A DNA stretch of 64,000 bases from Amycolatopsis thermoflava N1165. Its GTDB lineage: Bacteria; Actinomycetota; Actinomycetes; Mycobacteriales; Pseudonocardiaceae. The position numbers and the translations under genes were made by a program. Under the pieces are notes generated by a model. The model ran no database searches, was not told the DNA's origin, and was given only the letters and a program-made list of their open reading frames with translations. Where the stretch lies: assembly GCF_000473265.1 (NCBI RefSeq), contig NZ_KI421511.1, forward strand, positions 6,899,909 through 6,963,908, in the 5' to 3' direction. Positions within the stretch are counted from its first letter, which is position 1. Every line of letters starts with the position of its first letter. Below are positions 8,416 through 18,635 of this stretch, piece after piece.

Positions 8416-9169
8416 GGATGTGCGCGGTCTCGTCGTCGGCGGGCAGGAACGTCTCCAGGCGCAGCTCCGACACCGTGACGTCGACCGCGGTGGCGAACGT
8501 GGTGATCGCGGTGAGCAGCCGCATCTCGCCCCGGGAGGTGCGCAGGACCAGCGGCACGGCGAACCCGAGGTGGTCGGCGTCCAGGTTCGGCGGCCCGGGC
8601 AGGTAGCCCTCCAGCTCGGCGAGCAGTTCGGCGTGGCGGGGGTGGGGGGCCTTGGCGTGTTCCTGCCGCGGCCGCTCCAGCACGTGGCGCGCCCAGTCGT
8701 CGAAGTTCCCGATGCGCGGCGCCATCCCATGCGGGTGCAGGGCCAGGCGCAGCACGTTGACCGGCGGTTCGAGCAGCTCGGGCGCGGCGCCCTCGGTGAG
8801 GACGTCCGCGGCCTTGTTGGTCGCGACCAGGTCGCCGAACCGGTCCACCACGATCGCCGGGTACGGCTCGTGCCCGTCGAGGAGCCGCTCCAGCGCGTCG
8901 AGCACCGGCCGCAGCGCCGGATCTGACAGGTCGGTCTCCGGATAGGTCGGGGCGTACCCGGCGCTGAGCAGGAGCGCGTTGCGTTCGCGCAGCGGCAGTT
9001 GCAGCGACTCGGCCACGCGCACGACCATGCCGCGTCCCGGCACCGACCGGCCGCTCTCCATGAAGCTGACGTGCCGCTGCGTCGTGCCCGCGCGGAGGGC
9101 GAGTTCGAGCTGGGACAGGCGCCGCCGGGTGCGCCAGTCCTTGAGGGCACTTCCAAAAGCCGTCGTCAC
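8405..9169 (-). CDS. XRE family regulator with MmyB-like ligand-binding domain
   Basis: A 254-residue protein. Residues 1-65 form a Cro/C1-type helix-turn-helix (LKDWRTRRRLSQLELALRAG, HVSFMESGRSVPGRG). Residues about 95-250 match the MmyB-like domain common in actinobacteria (ALERLLDGHEPYPAIVVDRFGDLVATNKAA and VPLVLRTSRGEMRLLTAITTF), which resembles a PAS fold and can bind fatty-acid-like ligands. GTG start. It is divergent from a small ORF and an LLM oxidoreductase gene, with matching 18-bp dyads in both control regions, so it probably regulates both. Confidence 0.88.
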   Translation of the reverse strand: MTTAFGSALKDWRTRRRLSQLELALRAGTTQRHVSFMESGRSVPGRGMVVRVAESLQLPLRERNALLLSAGYAPTYPETDLSDPALRPVLDALERLLDGHEPYPAIVVDRFGDLVATNKAADVLTEGAAPELLEPPVNVLRLALHPHGMAPRIGNFDDWARHVLERPRQEHAKAPHPRHAELLAELEGYLPGPPNLDADHLGFAVPLVLRTSRGEMRLLTAITTFATAVDVTVSELRLETFLPADDETAHILTR

Positions 9170-9203
9170 CCCGCATGCTTACTACCGGGGGTGCGTCGCC
9201 CGC

Positions 9204-9221
9204 CATTCCCGGCGGGGAATG
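9204..9221. promoter_or_regulatory. 18-bp dyad, copy 1 (putative XRE operator)
   Basis: CATTCCCGGCGGGGAATG: two perfect 7-bp arms around GGCG, located between the divergent XRE gene and the small ORF. A near-identical copy lies just upstream of the LLM oxidoreductase gene. Two copies bracketing one small gene next to a regulator are best explained as operators of that regulator. Confidence 0.6.
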
Positions 9222-9239
9222 ACCGACTGGAGGTGCCGG

Positions 9240-9407
9240 GTGCCCGAGCGGTTCACCGACGAAGAGCTGGCCTTCCTCCGGTTCGCGCGGTTCGGCGAGT
9301 TGCCGCCGCGCGTGCTGCCCGACGACCTGGTGGAGGTCGTCGAGACCGAGCAGCCCGACCTGCCGGTGCGGCAGCCGTTCGAGATCGGGCCCGGCGGCCC
9401 CGCCTGA
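9240..9407 (+). CDS. Small acidic protein of unknown function
   Basis: A 55-residue acidic protein (starting VPERFTDEELAFLRFARFGE) with no recognised domain. The GTG start has GGAGG five bases upstream, a much better site than the earlier ATG, which overlaps the upstream dyad. The EELAFLRFARFGELP segment is amphipathic and could be a protein-interaction helix. It lies between the XRE regulator and the LLM oxidoreductase and is flanked on both sides by the putative operator, so it is probably co-regulated with them. Confidence 0.5.
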   Translation: MPERFTDEELAFLRFARFGELPPRVLPDDLVEVVETEQPDLPVRQPFEIGPGGPA

Positions 9408-9408
9408 T

Positions 9409-9426
9409 CATTCCCGGGCGGGAATT
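9409..9426. promoter_or_regulatory. 18-bp dyad, copy 2 (putative XRE operator)
   Basis: CATTCCCGGGCGGGAATT is identical to copy 1 at 15 of 18 positions and keeps the inverted ATTCCC/GGGAAT arms. It sits about 33 bp upstream of the LLM oxidoreductase start codon. Confidence 0.6.
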
Positions 9427-9459
9427 GCTGCCAGCGCGCCCCGGCGACACCGTGAGCGC

Positions 9460-10389
9460 ATGCAGATCGGACTACTCCTGCCCGCCGGGCAGGCCCAGCT
9501 CGCGGCCGGCGGCTCGGTCACCGACATCGTGGACATCGCCGTGCGCGCCGAGCGCCTCGGTTTCGACTCGGTCTGGGCGGGCGACTCGCTGTCGCGCGCC
9601 AGGGTCGAGCCGCTGACCCTGCTCACCGCCGTCGCGCAGGCCACCGAAACCGTGCGGCTCGGCACCGCGACCCTCATCCCCGCCTACCGCCACCCGGCGC
9701 AGGCCGCCCTCACGATCTCCTCGCTCGACCTCGTCTCCGGCGGACGGCTGATCATCGGCGTCGGCGCCGGGTTCCCGGGCCGCAGCGAGCACGAGTTCGA
9801 CCTGGTCGGCGTGGACTTCAAGACCCGCTTCTCGTACCTCGACGACACCGTGGCGCTGTGGAAGCAGCTGTGGACCGGCCACCCGGAGTCCTTCCACGGC
9901 AAGGTCCTGCACTACGACTGGCTGCCCGAGGTGCCGCGCCCCGCCCAGCCCGGCGGCCCGCCGGTCTGGCTCGGCGGCATCACCCCGGCCGCGCTGCGCC
10001 GCGCCGGGAAACTGTACGACGGCTGGCTGCCGTACCCGCCCGACCCGGCCGACTACGCGAGCGGCCTGGCCACCATCGGCGAGCAGGGCCGCGACGTCAC
10101 GCCCGCCCTCTTCGCGACCGTCCACCTCGGCGGGGGGACGGCGGCGCTGGAGGAGTACTGCCAGGCCACCTACCAGGCGCCACTCGACTGGGTGGGAAAG
10201 ATCCAGGTGATGATCACCGGCGGCCCGGACGAGGTGATCGCCCAGCTCAGGCGCTTCGCCGAGGCCGGGGCCCGGCACATCCTGCTGCGCATCGCGGCGC
10301 TCGATCCGCGCGAGATCGACCACCAGCTCGCGGGACTCGCCGAAATTTTGTCGCCCCTGCGACGTACCCTGGAACACGAGAGCCCCTGA
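9460..10389 (+). CDS. LLM class flavin-dependent oxidoreductase
   Basis: A 309-residue TIM-barrel protein of the bacterial luciferase-like monooxygenase family: [10 protein letters not shown] at strand 1, [11 protein letters not shown] at strand 2, [19 protein letters not shown] and [12 protein letters not shown] are typical. The family uses FMN or F420; actinobacteria have many F420 users, and no residue here decides between them. The C-terminal part ([27 protein letters not shown]) is the usual final barrel strand. The substrate is unknown. Probably controlled by the XRE regulator through the upstream dyad. Confidence 0.88.
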   Translation: MQIGLLLPAGQAQLAAGGSVTDIVDIAVRAERLGFDSVWAGDSLSRARVEPLTLLTAVAQATETVRLGTATLIPAYRHPAQAALTISSLDLVSGGRLIIGVGAGFPGRSEHEFDLVGVDFKTRFSYLDDTVALWKQLWTGHPESFHGKVLHYDWLPEVPRPAQPGGPPVWLGGITPAALRRAGKLYDGWLPYPPDPADYASGLATIGEQGRDVTPALFATVHLGGGTAALEEYCQATYQAPLDWVGKIQVMITGGPDEVIAQLRRFAEAGARHILLRIAALDPREIDHQLAGLAEILSPLRRTLEHESP

Positions 10390-10444
10390 TCCCTCCGCCA
10401 GCCCGGGCAGGGGTGTGCCCGCGTGCTCCAGGGAGATCGTTTTC

Positions 10445-13400
10445 GTGTCCGACCCGCAGTTGTCCGGCCTGCTCTCCGCCGTCCTGCCCGACCCCGCCCT
10501 GCGCGCGGTGATCGAGCGGGCCGGCGCGCCCCTGCTGGAACTCTCCGGCGCCACGGCCACCCGCCAGCTGGTGGTCGCCGCGCTGGCGTCCGACGCCGGG
10601 GCGGGCCGCCCGGTGCTGGCCGTCACCGCCACCGGCCGCGAGGCCGAGGAGCTGACGGCCGCGCTCGCGAGCCTGATCGGCGCCGACGCGGTGGCCGACT
10701 TCCCGTCCTGGGAGACGCTGCCGCACGAACGCCTGTCCCCGCGCGCGGACACCGTCGGCCGCCGCCTGGACGTGCTGCACCGCCTGCACACCGACCGCGC
10801 CCCGCGCGTGGTGGTGGCCACGGTCCGCAGCCTGATCCAGCCGATGGCGCCGGGGCTTGGCAGCCTCGCGCCGGTCGAGCTGCGCGTCGGCGAGGAGGAG
10901 GAGTTCGAGCCGCTGCTGGAGCGGCTGGTCGAGCTGGCCTACACGCGCGTGGACATGGTCGAGAAGCGCGGCGAGTTCGCCGTCCGCGGCGGCATCCTGG
11001 ACATCTTCCCGCCGACGGCCGACCACCCGTACCGGGTCGAGTTCTGGGGCGACGAGGTCAGCGAGGTCCGCGCGTTCGCGGTGTCGGACCAGCGGTCGCT
11101 GCCCGGCGAGTTGTCCTCCGTCTACGCCCCGCCGTGCCGGGAGCTGCTGTTCACGCCGGACGTGAAGGCCCGCGCCGGCGAGCTGGCCGAGCAGTACGAG
11201 GCCGACGCGCAGCTGGCCGAGATGCTCACCAAGCTGGCCGGCGGCATCCCGGTCGAGGGCATGGAGGCCCTCATCCCGGTGCTGTGCGAGGGCGAGCTGG
11301 AGCTGCTCACCGACGCGATGCCGGAGGGCACGCACGTCGTGCTGGCCGACCCGGAGAAGATCCGCGCCCGCGCCGCCGACCTGGTGCGCACCGGGCAGGA
11401 GTTCCTGGAAGCGTCCTGGATGTCTGCCGCCGGGGGAGGTCAGGCGCCGATCGACCTGGGCGCGTCGGCGTACCGCAACCTCGAAGAGGTCGCCAAGCAC
11501 GCCGGCGAGACCGGCCGTCCGTGGTGGACGCTGTCGCAGCTGACCAGCGAGGACGCCGACGTCATCCGCATCGGCGTGGAGGCCTCGCCCGCCTACCGCG
11601 GTGACCTGGAGCGCGCGGTCGCCGACCTGCGGGCGCACCTGGCGGCGGACGGCACCGCGGTGCTCGTGGTGGCCGGGCACGGCACCGCCGCCCGCGCGGT
11701 GGAGCAGCTGTCCACGGCCGGGATCTCCGCGACCCACGCCGCGGACGGCTTGCTCGACCAGCCCGCGCCGGGCATCGTCACGGTCGCCTGCGGTGGCCTC
11801 GCCGAGGGGTTCGTCGCTCCCGAGCTGCGGCTGGTCGTGCTCACCGAGGCCGACCTGACCGGCCGCGGCGCCACCGCCGGCTCGGCGACGCGCGACCTGG
11901 GCACGAAGATGCCCTCCCGCCGCCGCAACGCGGTCGACCCGCTGGCGCTCAGGCCCGGCGACTACGTGGTGCACGATCAGCACGGCATCGGCCGGTTCGT
12001 GGAGATGGTGCAGCGCACCGTCGGCGGCGCCACCCGCGAGTACCTGGTGCTGGAGTACGCCTCGTCCAAGCGCGGCCACCCGGGCGACCGGCTGTACGTG
12101 CCGAGCGACCAGCTCGACGAGGTGTCCCGCTACGTCGGCGGCGAGCTGCCCACGCTGAACAAGCTGGGCGGCTCGGACTGGAAGAACACCAAGGCCAAGG
12201 CGCGCAAGGCGGTCAAGGAGATCGCGGCCGAGCTGGTGCAGCTCTACGCGGCCCGCCAGGCCTCGCCCGGCCACCCGTTCGGGCCGGACACGCCGTGGCA
12301 GCGCGAGCTGGAGGACGCGTTCCCGTTCACCGAGACCAACGACCAGCTCGCCGCGATCGACGAGGTCAAGGCGGACATGGAGCGCGGCGTGCCGATGGAC
12401 CGCGTCATCTGCGGTGACGTCGGCTACGGCAAGACCGAGATCGCGGTGCGCGCGGCGTTCAAGGCGGTGCAGGACGGCAAGCAGGTCGCGGTGCTGGTGC
12501 CGACCACCCTGCTCGCGCAGCAGCACCTGAACACGTTCGCCGGCCGGATGGCGTCGTTCCCGGTGACCATCAAGGGCTTGTCCCGGTTCACCGACAAGAT
12601 CGAGGCGGAGGCGACGCTGGCCGGGCTCGCCGACGGCACCGTCGACATCGTGATCGGCACGCACCGCCTGCTGCAGACCGGCATTCGCTACAAGGACCTG
12701 GGCCTGGTCATCGTCGACGAGGAGCAGCGGTTCGGCGTCGAGCACAAGGAGCACATCAAGGCGCTGCGCACGCACGTCGACGTGCTGACCATGTCGGCCA
12801 CGCCGATCCCGCGCACGCTGGAGATGTCGCTGGCCGGCATCCGTGAGATGTCCACGATCCTGACCCCGCCGGAGGACCGGCACCCGATCTTGACCTACGT
12901 CGGCGCGTACGACGACAAGCAGGTGGCCGCCGCCATCCGGCGCGAGCTGCTGCGCGACGGCCAGGTGTTCTACGTGCACAACCGGGTGTCCTCGATCGAG
13001 AAGGCGGCGCGCCGGATCCGCGAGCTGGTGCCCGAGGCGCGGGTGGTCACCGCGCACGGCCAGATGAACGAGGAGAAGCTCGAAAAGATCATCCAGGGCT
13101 TCTGGGAGCGCGAGTACGACGTGCTGGTCTGCACGACGATCGTGGAAACCGGCCTGGACATCTCGAACGCGAACACGCTCATCGTCGAGCGCGGCGACCT
13201 GCTCGGGCTGGCGCAGCTGCACCAGCTGCGCGGCCGCGTCGGGCGCGGGCGGGAGCGCGGCTACGCGTACTTCCTGTACCCGCCGGAGAGCCCGCTGACC
13301 GAGACCGCGCACGACCGGCTCGCGACGATCGCGCAGAACACCGAGCTGGGCGCGGGCATGGCGGTCGCGATGAAGGACCTGGAGATCCGCGGCGCCGGGA

Positions 13401-14014
13401 ACATCCTCGGCGCCGAGCAGTCCGGGCACATCGCGGGCGTCGGGTTCGACCTGTACGTGCGGCTGGTCGGCGAGGCGGTCGACGTGTTCCGCCGCAGCGC
13501 CGGCGAGGCGCCCGCCGAGGAGGAGGAGCTGCGCGAGGTCCGCGTCGACCTGCCGGTGGACGCGCACATCCCGCACGACTACGTCCCCGGCGAGCGGCTG
13601 CGCCTGGAGGCCTACCGCAAGATCGCGGCCGCGGTGGACGACGACGAGCTGCGCGCGGTCGAGGAGGAGCTGATCGACCGTTACGGCCAGCCGCCCGCTC
13701 CGGTGCAGCGGCTGCTCGCGGTGGCGCGGTTCCGGCACGTCTGCCGCTCGGCGGGCGTCACCGAGGTTTCCGCACAGGGCAACAACATCCGCTTCGCGCC
13801 GCTGGAGCTGATGGACTCGCAGATGGTGCGGCTGAAGCGGCTGTACCCGAAGGCGAACTACAAGGCCGCGATGCGGATGGTGACGGTGCCGAAGCCGACC
13901 GAAGGCCCGGCGGGCGGCCGCATGGGCGCGCCCGCGCTGCGTGACGACGCATTGCTGGACTGGTGCACCAAGCTACTGATCAACTTGACCAAGAAACCCG
14001 CCCCCGTCGGTTAG
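10445..14014 (+). CDS. mfd: Transcription-repair coupling factor Mfd
   Basis: A 1189-residue protein, the normal Mfd length. It removes stalled RNA polymerase at lesions and recruits UvrA. Domains in order: a UvrB-like N-terminal module (about 1-350), the RNA polymerase interaction domain near residues 495-565 ([20 protein letters not shown]), the superfamily 2 translocase with Walker [10 protein letters not shown] (Lys663), DEEQ near residue 757, [12 protein letters not shown] and the helicase motif [18 protein letters not shown], then the C-terminal autoinhibitory domain. The GTG start has a GGGAGA-like site upstream. It opens the conserved mfd-mazG-eno block. Confidence 0.97.
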   Translation: MSDPQLSGLLSAVLPDPALRAVIERAGAPLLELSGATATRQLVVAALASDAGAGRPVLAVTATGREAEELTAALASLIGADAVADFPSWETLPHERLSPRADTVGRRLDVLHRLHTDRAPRVVVATVRSLIQPMAPGLGSLAPVELRVGEEEEFEPLLERLVELAYTRVDMVEKRGEFAVRGGILDIFPPTADHPYRVEFWGDEVSEVRAFAVSDQRSLPGELSSVYAPPCRELLFTPDVKARAGELAEQYEADAQLAEMLTKLAGGIPVEGMEALIPVLCEGELELLTDAMPEGTHVVLADPEKIRARAADLVRTGQEFLEASWMSAAGGGQAPIDLGASAYRNLEEVAKHAGETGRPWWTLSQLTSEDADVIRIGVEASPAYRGDLERAVADLRAHLAADGTAVLVVAGHGTAARAVEQLSTAGISATHAADGLLDQPAPGIVTVACGGLAEGFVAPELRLVVLTEADLTGRGATAGSATRDLGTKMPSRRRNAVDPLALRPGDYVVHDQHGIGRFVEMVQRTVGGATREYLVLEYASSKRGHPGDRLYVPSDQLDEVSRYVGGELPTLNKLGGSDWKNTKAKARKAVKEIAAELVQLYAARQASPGHPFGPDTPWQRELEDAFPFTETNDQLAAIDEVKADMERGVPMDRVICGDVGYGKTEIAVRAAFKAVQDGKQVAVLVPTTLLAQQHLNTFAGRMASFPVTIKGLSRFTDKIEAEATLAGLADGTVDIVIGTHRLLQTGIRYKDLGLVIVDEEQRFGVEHKEHIKALRTHVDVLTMSATPIPRTLEMSLAGIREMSTILTPPEDRHPILTYVGAYDDKQVAAAIRRELLRDGQVFYVHNRVSSIEKAARRIRELVPEARVVTAHGQMNEEKLEKIIQGFWEREYDVLVCTTIVETGLDISNANTLIVERGDLLGLAQLHQLRGRVGRGRERGYAYFLYPPESPLTETAHDRLATIAQNTELGAGMAVAMKDLEIRGAGNILGAEQSGHIAGVGFDLYVRLVGEAVDVFRRSAGEAPAEEEELREVRVDLPVDAHIPHDYVPGERLRLEAYRKIAAAVDDDELRAVEEELIDRYGQPPAPVQRLLAVARFRHVCRSAGVTEVSAQGNNIRFAPLELMDSQMVRLKRLYPKANYKAAMRMVTVPKPTEGPAGGRMGAPALRDDALLDWCTKLLINLTKKPAPVG

Positions 14015-14022
14015 GAGACGCC

Positions 14023-14307
14023 GTGGTCACGCGGAACGAAGAGAAGAGCCGCTACGAGATCTTCGTCGAGGACAAGCTGGGCGGGTTCGCCGAGTACCGC
14101 GAGCGCGGCGACAACGTGATCTTCACGCACACCGAGATCGACGACGCGTTCTCCGGACAGGGCCTCGGCTCGAAGCTCGCCAAGGCGGCCGTCGAGGACG
14201 TGGTGGAGCGCGGCAAGACGATCGTGCCGCTGTGCCCGTTCATCGCGGCGTACCTGCGCAAGCACCCCGAGCACGACGCGCACGTGCGGTGGCCGCAGGG
14301 GCAGTGA
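14023..14307 (+). CDS. Short GNAT-like N-acetyltransferase
   Basis: A 94-residue protein of the minimal GNAT type (YidJ/Gcn5-related small family): EKSRYEIFVEDKLGGFAEYRE gives the first strands, FSGQGLGSKLAKAAVEDV contains the acetyl-CoA loop QGLGS, and IVPLCPFIAAYLRKHPEH is the conserved end of the family. TAGGAGA precedes the GTG start. It lies 8 bp after mfd and may be read through from it. The acceptor is not known. Confidence 0.85.
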   Translation: MVTRNEEKSRYEIFVEDKLGGFAEYRERGDNVIFTHTEIDDAFSGQGLGSKLAKAAVEDVVERGKTIVPLCPFIAAYLRKHPEHDAHVRWPQGQ

Positions 14308-14349
14308 GGTTCGCCCGTTCGGGTCCGGTATGAGAGGGTACGCGGTGTG

Positions 14350-15339
14350 ATGCGGATCATGGGTCGCTCCCGGTCGCTGCTCGCCGCGCTCGCCGCCTGC
14401 CTGCTGCTCGCCGGCTGCGGGTCCGGGCCGAGCCAGGTGGGCTCCGCCGTGATCTTCAGCGACCGCGAGGTCACCGTGGACCAGGTGCAGGACCTGCTGG
14501 ACAAGGCCGTGCGCGAGCAGCCGGTCGCGCAGCAGCTGTCCCAGCAGCACAAGCTGGACCTGCTCGGCCGCGAGATCGTGCGCCAGCTGGTGGTCCACGA
14601 CGTCCTCATGCGCGCCGCCCAGCGGGAGGGGCTGGCCGTCGACCCCCGGCTGCTCGACCAGTTCCTCGCCGCCGACCCGCTCGCCGACCCGGTCGACACC
14701 GCGGGCGCGGATCCTTCGCAGCTGGCGCAGCAGATCGCCAACCGGGTGCGCGACCACCGCGAGGTGATCACCGACAGCCTGCTGCTGCAGGCGCTGGGGC
14801 AGAAGTACCTCGACCGCATGTCGGTCACGTTCGACTACACCTCGGTGTCCTCCGACATCGGTGGTGACCAGCCGCTGGACCGGCGGGAGCGCGCGATCGC
14901 CAAGGCCGAGGAGATGGCGCAGAGCCCGACGGCCGCCGCCGAGGTCATCCGGGCCGATGCGGCCGCGGGGGAGCGCACGAGCACCGGCGAGGTGGTGCCG
15001 GCCGCGCAAGCCCCGGACCTCGCCACGCTGGTCCTGTTCGGGGTACAGCCCGGCACGGTGGTCGCGTTCCAGCCGAGCCAGGAGCAGGCGGTGTGGATCG
15101 TCGCGATCGTGCGGGAGCGGAACCTGAACGCGCCGTCGTCGGGCGAGCAGGTCACGCAGCCGTCGGCGGGGCAGCTCGCGGCCATCGGCCAGCGGCTGCT
15201 GCAGCCGTACGTCGAGGAGGCCGGCGTTCGCATCAACCCGCGCTACGGCGTGTGGGATCCTGTGGCCATGAACCTCGCTCCGAGCAGCGCCGAAACCACC
15301 GGCGCCGTCGTGCCGGTGAAGGGTGCCGCACAGCCGTGA
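14350..15339 (+). CDS. SurA N-terminal-domain-like lipoprotein (putative secreted chaperone)
   Basis: A 329-residue lipoprotein with signal sequence and lipobox LLAGCGSG near residues 20-25. The region after it (about residues 30-170) is helical with alternating hydrophobic pattern (VTVDQVQDLLDKAVREQ, LGREIVRQLVVHDVLMRAAQ) like the SurA_N/trigger-factor-type chaperone domain; no parvulin PPIase domain can be recognised. It would act at the outer face of the cytoplasmic membrane. The stop overlaps the mazG GTG start (GTGA), so mazG is translationally coupled. An adjacent GTG three bases earlier could also serve as start. Confidence 0.78.
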   Translation: MRIMGRSRSLLAALAACLLLAGCGSGPSQVGSAVIFSDREVTVDQVQDLLDKAVREQPVAQQLSQQHKLDLLGREIVRQLVVHDVLMRAAQREGLAVDPRLLDQFLAADPLADPVDTAGADPSQLAQQIANRVRDHREVITDSLLLQALGQKYLDRMSVTFDYTSVSSDIGGDQPLDRRERAIAKAEEMAQSPTAAAEVIRADAAAGERTSTGEVVPAAQAPDLATLVLFGVQPGTVVAFQPSQEQAVWIVAIVRERNLNAPSSGEQVTQPSAGQLAAIGQRLLQPYVEEAGVRINPRYGVWDPVAMNLAPSSAETTGAVVPVKGAAQP

Positions 15340-16292
15340 CGGTCGTGCTCCTGCCCTACCCGGACGCCGGGATCCCGCCGGCCGCCGTGCCGTTCCTGCG
15401 CAGCGCGCACACCGTGTACGCGTCCGGGATCGACAGTGAGCTGGCCGACCTGCTGGGCGCGAAGCCGGCGCCGGACGACCTGGCCGCCGAGCCGGGCCCG
15501 GTGGTGCTGTTCGCCGCGGACGCCGAAGACCCCGCGGTGGCGGCCCTGGTGCGGGCCGGTTCGCGGGTGATCGCCCAGCCCTCCGGCGCGGGTCTGGTCG
15601 AGGCCGCGAAGGTGATGGACCGGCTCCGCTCCCCGGGCGGTTGCCCGTGGGACGCCGAGCAGACCCACGACTCGCTGCGGCAGTACCTGGTCGAGGAGAC
15701 CTACGAGCTGCTGGACGCGATCGAGGAGGGCGACCGCGCCGCGCTGCGCGAGGAGCTGGGCGACGTGCTGCTCCAGGTGCTCTTCCACGCGCGGGTGGCC
15801 GCCGAGGACGCCGAGGACCCGTTCGACGTGGACGCGGTGGCGTCCGCGCTGGTCGCCAAGCTGGTCGGGCGGCATCCGCACGTGTTCACCGACGCCGAGC
15901 GCGTGCACACCGCGGCGCACCAGCAGGTGCGCTGGGAGGAGCTGAAGCAGGCCGAGAAGCGCCGCGAGTCCAGCGTGGACGGTGTGGCACTCGGGCAGCC
16001 CGCGGTGGCGCTGGCGGGCAAGCTGGGGCAGCGCACCGGCCGCGCCGGCCTGCCCGCGGAGCTGTTCCCCGGTGGCGATTCGCCCGCCGAGCAGCTGTTC
16101 CGGCTGGCCGCCTCCGCGCGGCGATCCGGGGTCGACCCGGAGGGCGAGCTGCGCGCGGTGGCGAAGCGGTTCGCGGCGGACGTGCGGGCGGCGGAGAAGG
16201 CGGCCAGGGCGGCCGGACTGGACCCGGCGGCGATGGACGCCGACGCCTGGCGCGCCCACTGGCCTCAGGCGAACAGCGACTCGCCCCAGTAG
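15336..16292 (+). CDS. mazG: Nucleoside triphosphate pyrophosphohydrolase MazG
   Basis: A 318-residue MazG of actinobacterial form. Residues about 85-200 hold the catalytic helical domain: RLRSPGGCPWDAEQTHDSLRQ, then the metal-binding EETYELLDAI and EELGDVLLQVLFHARVA (ExxE-12-ExxD pattern). The first 80 residues form the N-terminal extension also found in mycobacterial MazG. It hydrolyses non-canonical or oxidised NTPs and so prevents mutation. The C-terminus overlaps efeB on the other strand by 28 bp. Synteny with mfd and eno supports the call. Confidence 0.95.
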   Translation: MTVVLLPYPDAGIPPAAVPFLRSAHTVYASGIDSELADLLGAKPAPDDLAAEPGPVVLFAADAEDPAVAALVRAGSRVIAQPSGAGLVEAAKVMDRLRSPGGCPWDAEQTHDSLRQYLVEETYELLDAIEEGDRAALREELGDVLLQVLFHARVAAEDAEDPFDVDAVASALVAKLVGRHPHVFTDAERVHTAAHQQVRWEELKQAEKRRESSVDGVALGQPAVALAGKLGQRTGRAGLPAELFPGGDSPAEQLFRLAASARRSGVDPEGELRAVAKRFAADVRAAEKAARAAGLDPAAMDADAWRAHWPQANSDSPQ

Positions 16293-17512
16293 CCGGTCTC
16301 GGTCACGCCGGGCGGAACCGCGAACAGCGCCGAGCCGGTGTGTTCGACGTACTCCATCATCGAGTCCTTCGCCGACAACGCCTTCTGCATCGGCACGAAC
16401 TGGGTGCGCGGGTCGCGGTTGAAGCAGATGAAGAACAGGCCCGCTTCGAGGTGCCCGACGCCGTCCGAGCCGTCGACGAAGTTGTAGCCGCGGCGCAGGA
16501 TCCGGGCCCCGTTCAGGTTCTCCGCCGACGCCAGCCGGATGTGGGCGTCCGTGGCGATCAGCGGTTCGCCGTCCGCGCCACCGACGTGCAGGTCGACCGG
16601 GTCAAACTCGGCGGCCTGCCCGAGCGGCGCCCCCGTGCCCTTCGCGCGGCCGACGATCCGCTCCTGCTCGTCCAGCGACGTCCGGTCCCACGTCTCGATG
16701 TGCATGCGGATCCGCCGTGCGACCAGGTAGCTGCCGCCCGCCATCCACTCCGGGCCGTCGCCCGGCGCGACCCACACGTGCTGCGCCAGCGCGGCCGGGT
16801 CCTCGGCCTTGAGGTTGTTCGTGCCGTCCTTGAAGCCGAACAGGTTCCGCGGTGTCACCTGCGACGTCGACGTCGAGGCGCTGCGCCCGAACCCGAGCTG
16901 CGACCAGCGCACCTCGGTGGTGCCGAACCCGATCCGCACCAGGTTGCGCACCGCGTGCACCGCGACCTGCGGGTCGTTCGCGCACGCCTGGATGCAGAGA
17001 TCACCGCCGCTGCGGGCCGGGTCCAGGTTGTCCTTCGGGAACGCGGGCAGGTCGGCCAGCGCGGCCGGCCGCTTGCCTGCGAGCCCGAAGCGGTCGTCGA
17101 ACAGCGACGGGCCGAACCCGATCGTCAACGTCAGCGACGCCGCGGGCAGGTCGAGCGCCTCGCCGGTGTCGCCCGGCGGCGCGGCGCCCGCGCCGCCCAC
17201 CGCGCCACCCTGGACCACTTCCTGCCCGGCGGTCATCCGGCGGGCGGCGTCGGTCCACTTGCGCAGCAACGAAACCAGCTTCGCCCGGTCCTTCGTCGTC
17301 ACGTCGAGCGCGGCGAAGTGCAGGTGTTCCTGCGCGGGTGTGACGATCCCGGCCTGGTGCTCGCCGTGGAAGGGCACGATCTCCGGCGCGGCCTGCGCTT
17401 CCGAAGCGGACAGCGCGTGATCGATCCCGGCGCCGGCCGCCGCGCCGGCTCCGGCGAGAGCGACGCCGGCACCCGCGATCCCCAGCAGCCGGCGGCGGGA
17501 CACCTGCGTCAT
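16265..17512 (-). CDS. efeB: Dyp-type haem peroxidase EfeB (deferrochelatase), Tat-secreted
   Basis: A 415-residue protein with a twin-arginine signal (SRRRLLGIAGAGVALAG) and a Dyp-peroxidase core. The family motif GxxDG is GFKDGTNN around residue 225, and the FNRDPRTQF segment near the C-terminus is conserved in EfeB. A distal Asp in this motif acts in peroxide cleavage. EfeB works outside the membrane with EfeO and EfeU and has been reported to oxidise ferrous iron or extract it from haem. The ATG overlaps the efeO stop by 4 bp. It is the third gene of the IdeR-boxed efeUOB operon. Confidence 0.94.
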   Translation of the reverse strand: MTQVSRRRLLGIAGAGVALAGAGAAAGAGIDHALSASEAQAAPEIVPFHGEHQAGIVTPAQEHLHFAALDVTTKDRAKLVSLLRKWTDAARRMTAGQEVVQGGAVGGAGAAPPGDTGEALDLPAASLTLTIGFGPSLFDDRFGLAGKRPAALADLPAFPKDNLDPARSGGDLCIQACANDPQVAVHAVRNLVRIGFGTTEVRWSQLGFGRSASTSTSQVTPRNLFGFKDGTNNLKAEDPAALAQHVWVAPGDGPEWMAGGSYLVARRIRMHIETWDRTSLDEQERIVGRAKGTGAPLGQAAEFDPVDLHVGGADGEPLIATDAHIRLASAENLNGARILRRGYNFVDGSDGVGHLEAGLFFICFNRDPRTQFVPMQKALSAKDSMMEYVEHTGSALFAVPPGVTETGYWGESLFA

Positions 17513-18633
17513 TGCGCGACGACCTCCGCGGTCCTGCTCAGCGGTTCGCTCAGCGCGTCCACGGCCGAGGCGAACTCGCGGATCTGGTCCTGGGACAGCT
17601 CGGTGTAGTACTTGAACCCGTCGCCGGCGCGCTGCGCGTCGAGCAGGGTCTGCACGTTCTTGAACTGCGCGTCCACTTCGGACACCAACTGCGGGTCGCG
17701 TTCGGCCAGCACCGGTCGCAGCGCCTGGATCGCGGCCTCGGAGCCGTCCAGGTTGGCCTGGAAGTCCCACAGGTCGGTGTGCGAGAAGATCTCCTCCTCG
17801 CCGGTGATCTTGCCGGTGGCGACCTCGTCGAGCAGTTCCTTGGCGCCGTTGGCCAGGTCAAGCGGTGTGAGCTGGATGGCCTTCGCCTGCGTCACCAGGG
17901 TGGTGACATCGGCGACGAGCTTGTCGGCGACCTGCGCGCTGTCGGCCTGCAGCCCGGTGACCCACAGGTCCTTCTCCAGCCGGTGGAAGCCGGTGAACTG
18001 CTGGCCCTCTTCGAGGTCGGCCTCGCGGACGTCGATGGCCGGGTCGAGGTCGCCGAACTTCTCCGCGACCGGCTCGATGCGCTCGTAGTAGACGCGGGTC
18101 GGCGCGTAGCGGGCCTTGGCGTCGTCGACGTTGCCGGACTTGACGGCGTCGGCGAACTTCTGCGTCTCGGTCAGCAGCGCGTCGCTCTGGCTGGCCACGT
18201 AGGTGGCGTAGCTCTTGGTGGCGTCGCCCAGCTTGGTGTTGGCGTCGGCCTGGCGCGTGGCGCCACCGGTGACGGTGAACGCGCCGCGGATGCCGTCCCC
18301 GGTCATGCCCGGCTTGCACGCCGTCTGGTAGGTGCCGGCTTCGGGCACCTCGACGGTCAGCTTCCGGGTCAGCCCCGGGGCGATGTTCTCGACCTCACCC
18401 ATGATCCGGTCGCCCTCGGCGTAGAGGTAGAACTCGGTGACCTTGGTGCCCTTGTTGGTCACTTCGAACGTCACGTTGCCCGCGTTCGCGGTCGTCGCCG
18501 ACACGGTGCACGCGGTGTCGGTGGCGTCCACCGTGATCGGGCCGCCGGCAGCGGCGTTCTGGTCACCGCCGGAGCAGGCGGACAGTACGAGCAGCGCGCC
18601 GAGTCCCGCGGCGGCGAGTGGGGTCTTGCGCAA
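17509..18633 (-). CDS. efeO: Iron uptake lipoprotein EfeO (cupredoxin plus M75 peptidase-like)
   Basis: A 374-residue lipoprotein (lipobox LSACSGG). An N-terminal cupredoxin-like domain (about residues 35-130; the YQTACKPGM loop carries the Cys of a metal site) is followed by the EfeO/M75 imelysin-like domain, which has the HxxE-type motif in QFTGFHRLEKDLW. It captures Fe for the EfeU permease. The start is a TTG: AAGGAG ends the efeU gene and lies five bases before TTG, while a GTG six bases earlier overlaps that site and is unlikely. The stop overlaps efeB. Confidence 0.93.
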   Translation of the reverse strand: MRKTPLAAAGLGALLVLSACSGGDQNAAAGGPITVDATDTACTVSATTANAGNVTFEVTNKGTKVTEFYLYAEGDRIMGEVENIAPGLTRKLTVEVPEAGTYQTACKPGMTGDGIRGAFTVTGGATRQADANTKLGDATKSYATYVASQSDALLTETQKFADAVKSGNVDDAKARYAPTRVYYERIEPVAEKFGDLDPAIDVREADLEEGQQFTGFHRLEKDLWVTGLQADSAQVADKLVADVTTLVTQAKAIQLTPLDLANGAKELLDEVATGKITGEEEIFSHTDLWDFQANLDGSEAAIQALRPVLAERDPQLVSEVDAQFKNVQTLLDAQRAGDGFKYYTELSQDQIREFASAVDALSEPLSRTAEVVAQ

Positions 18634-18635
18634 GG

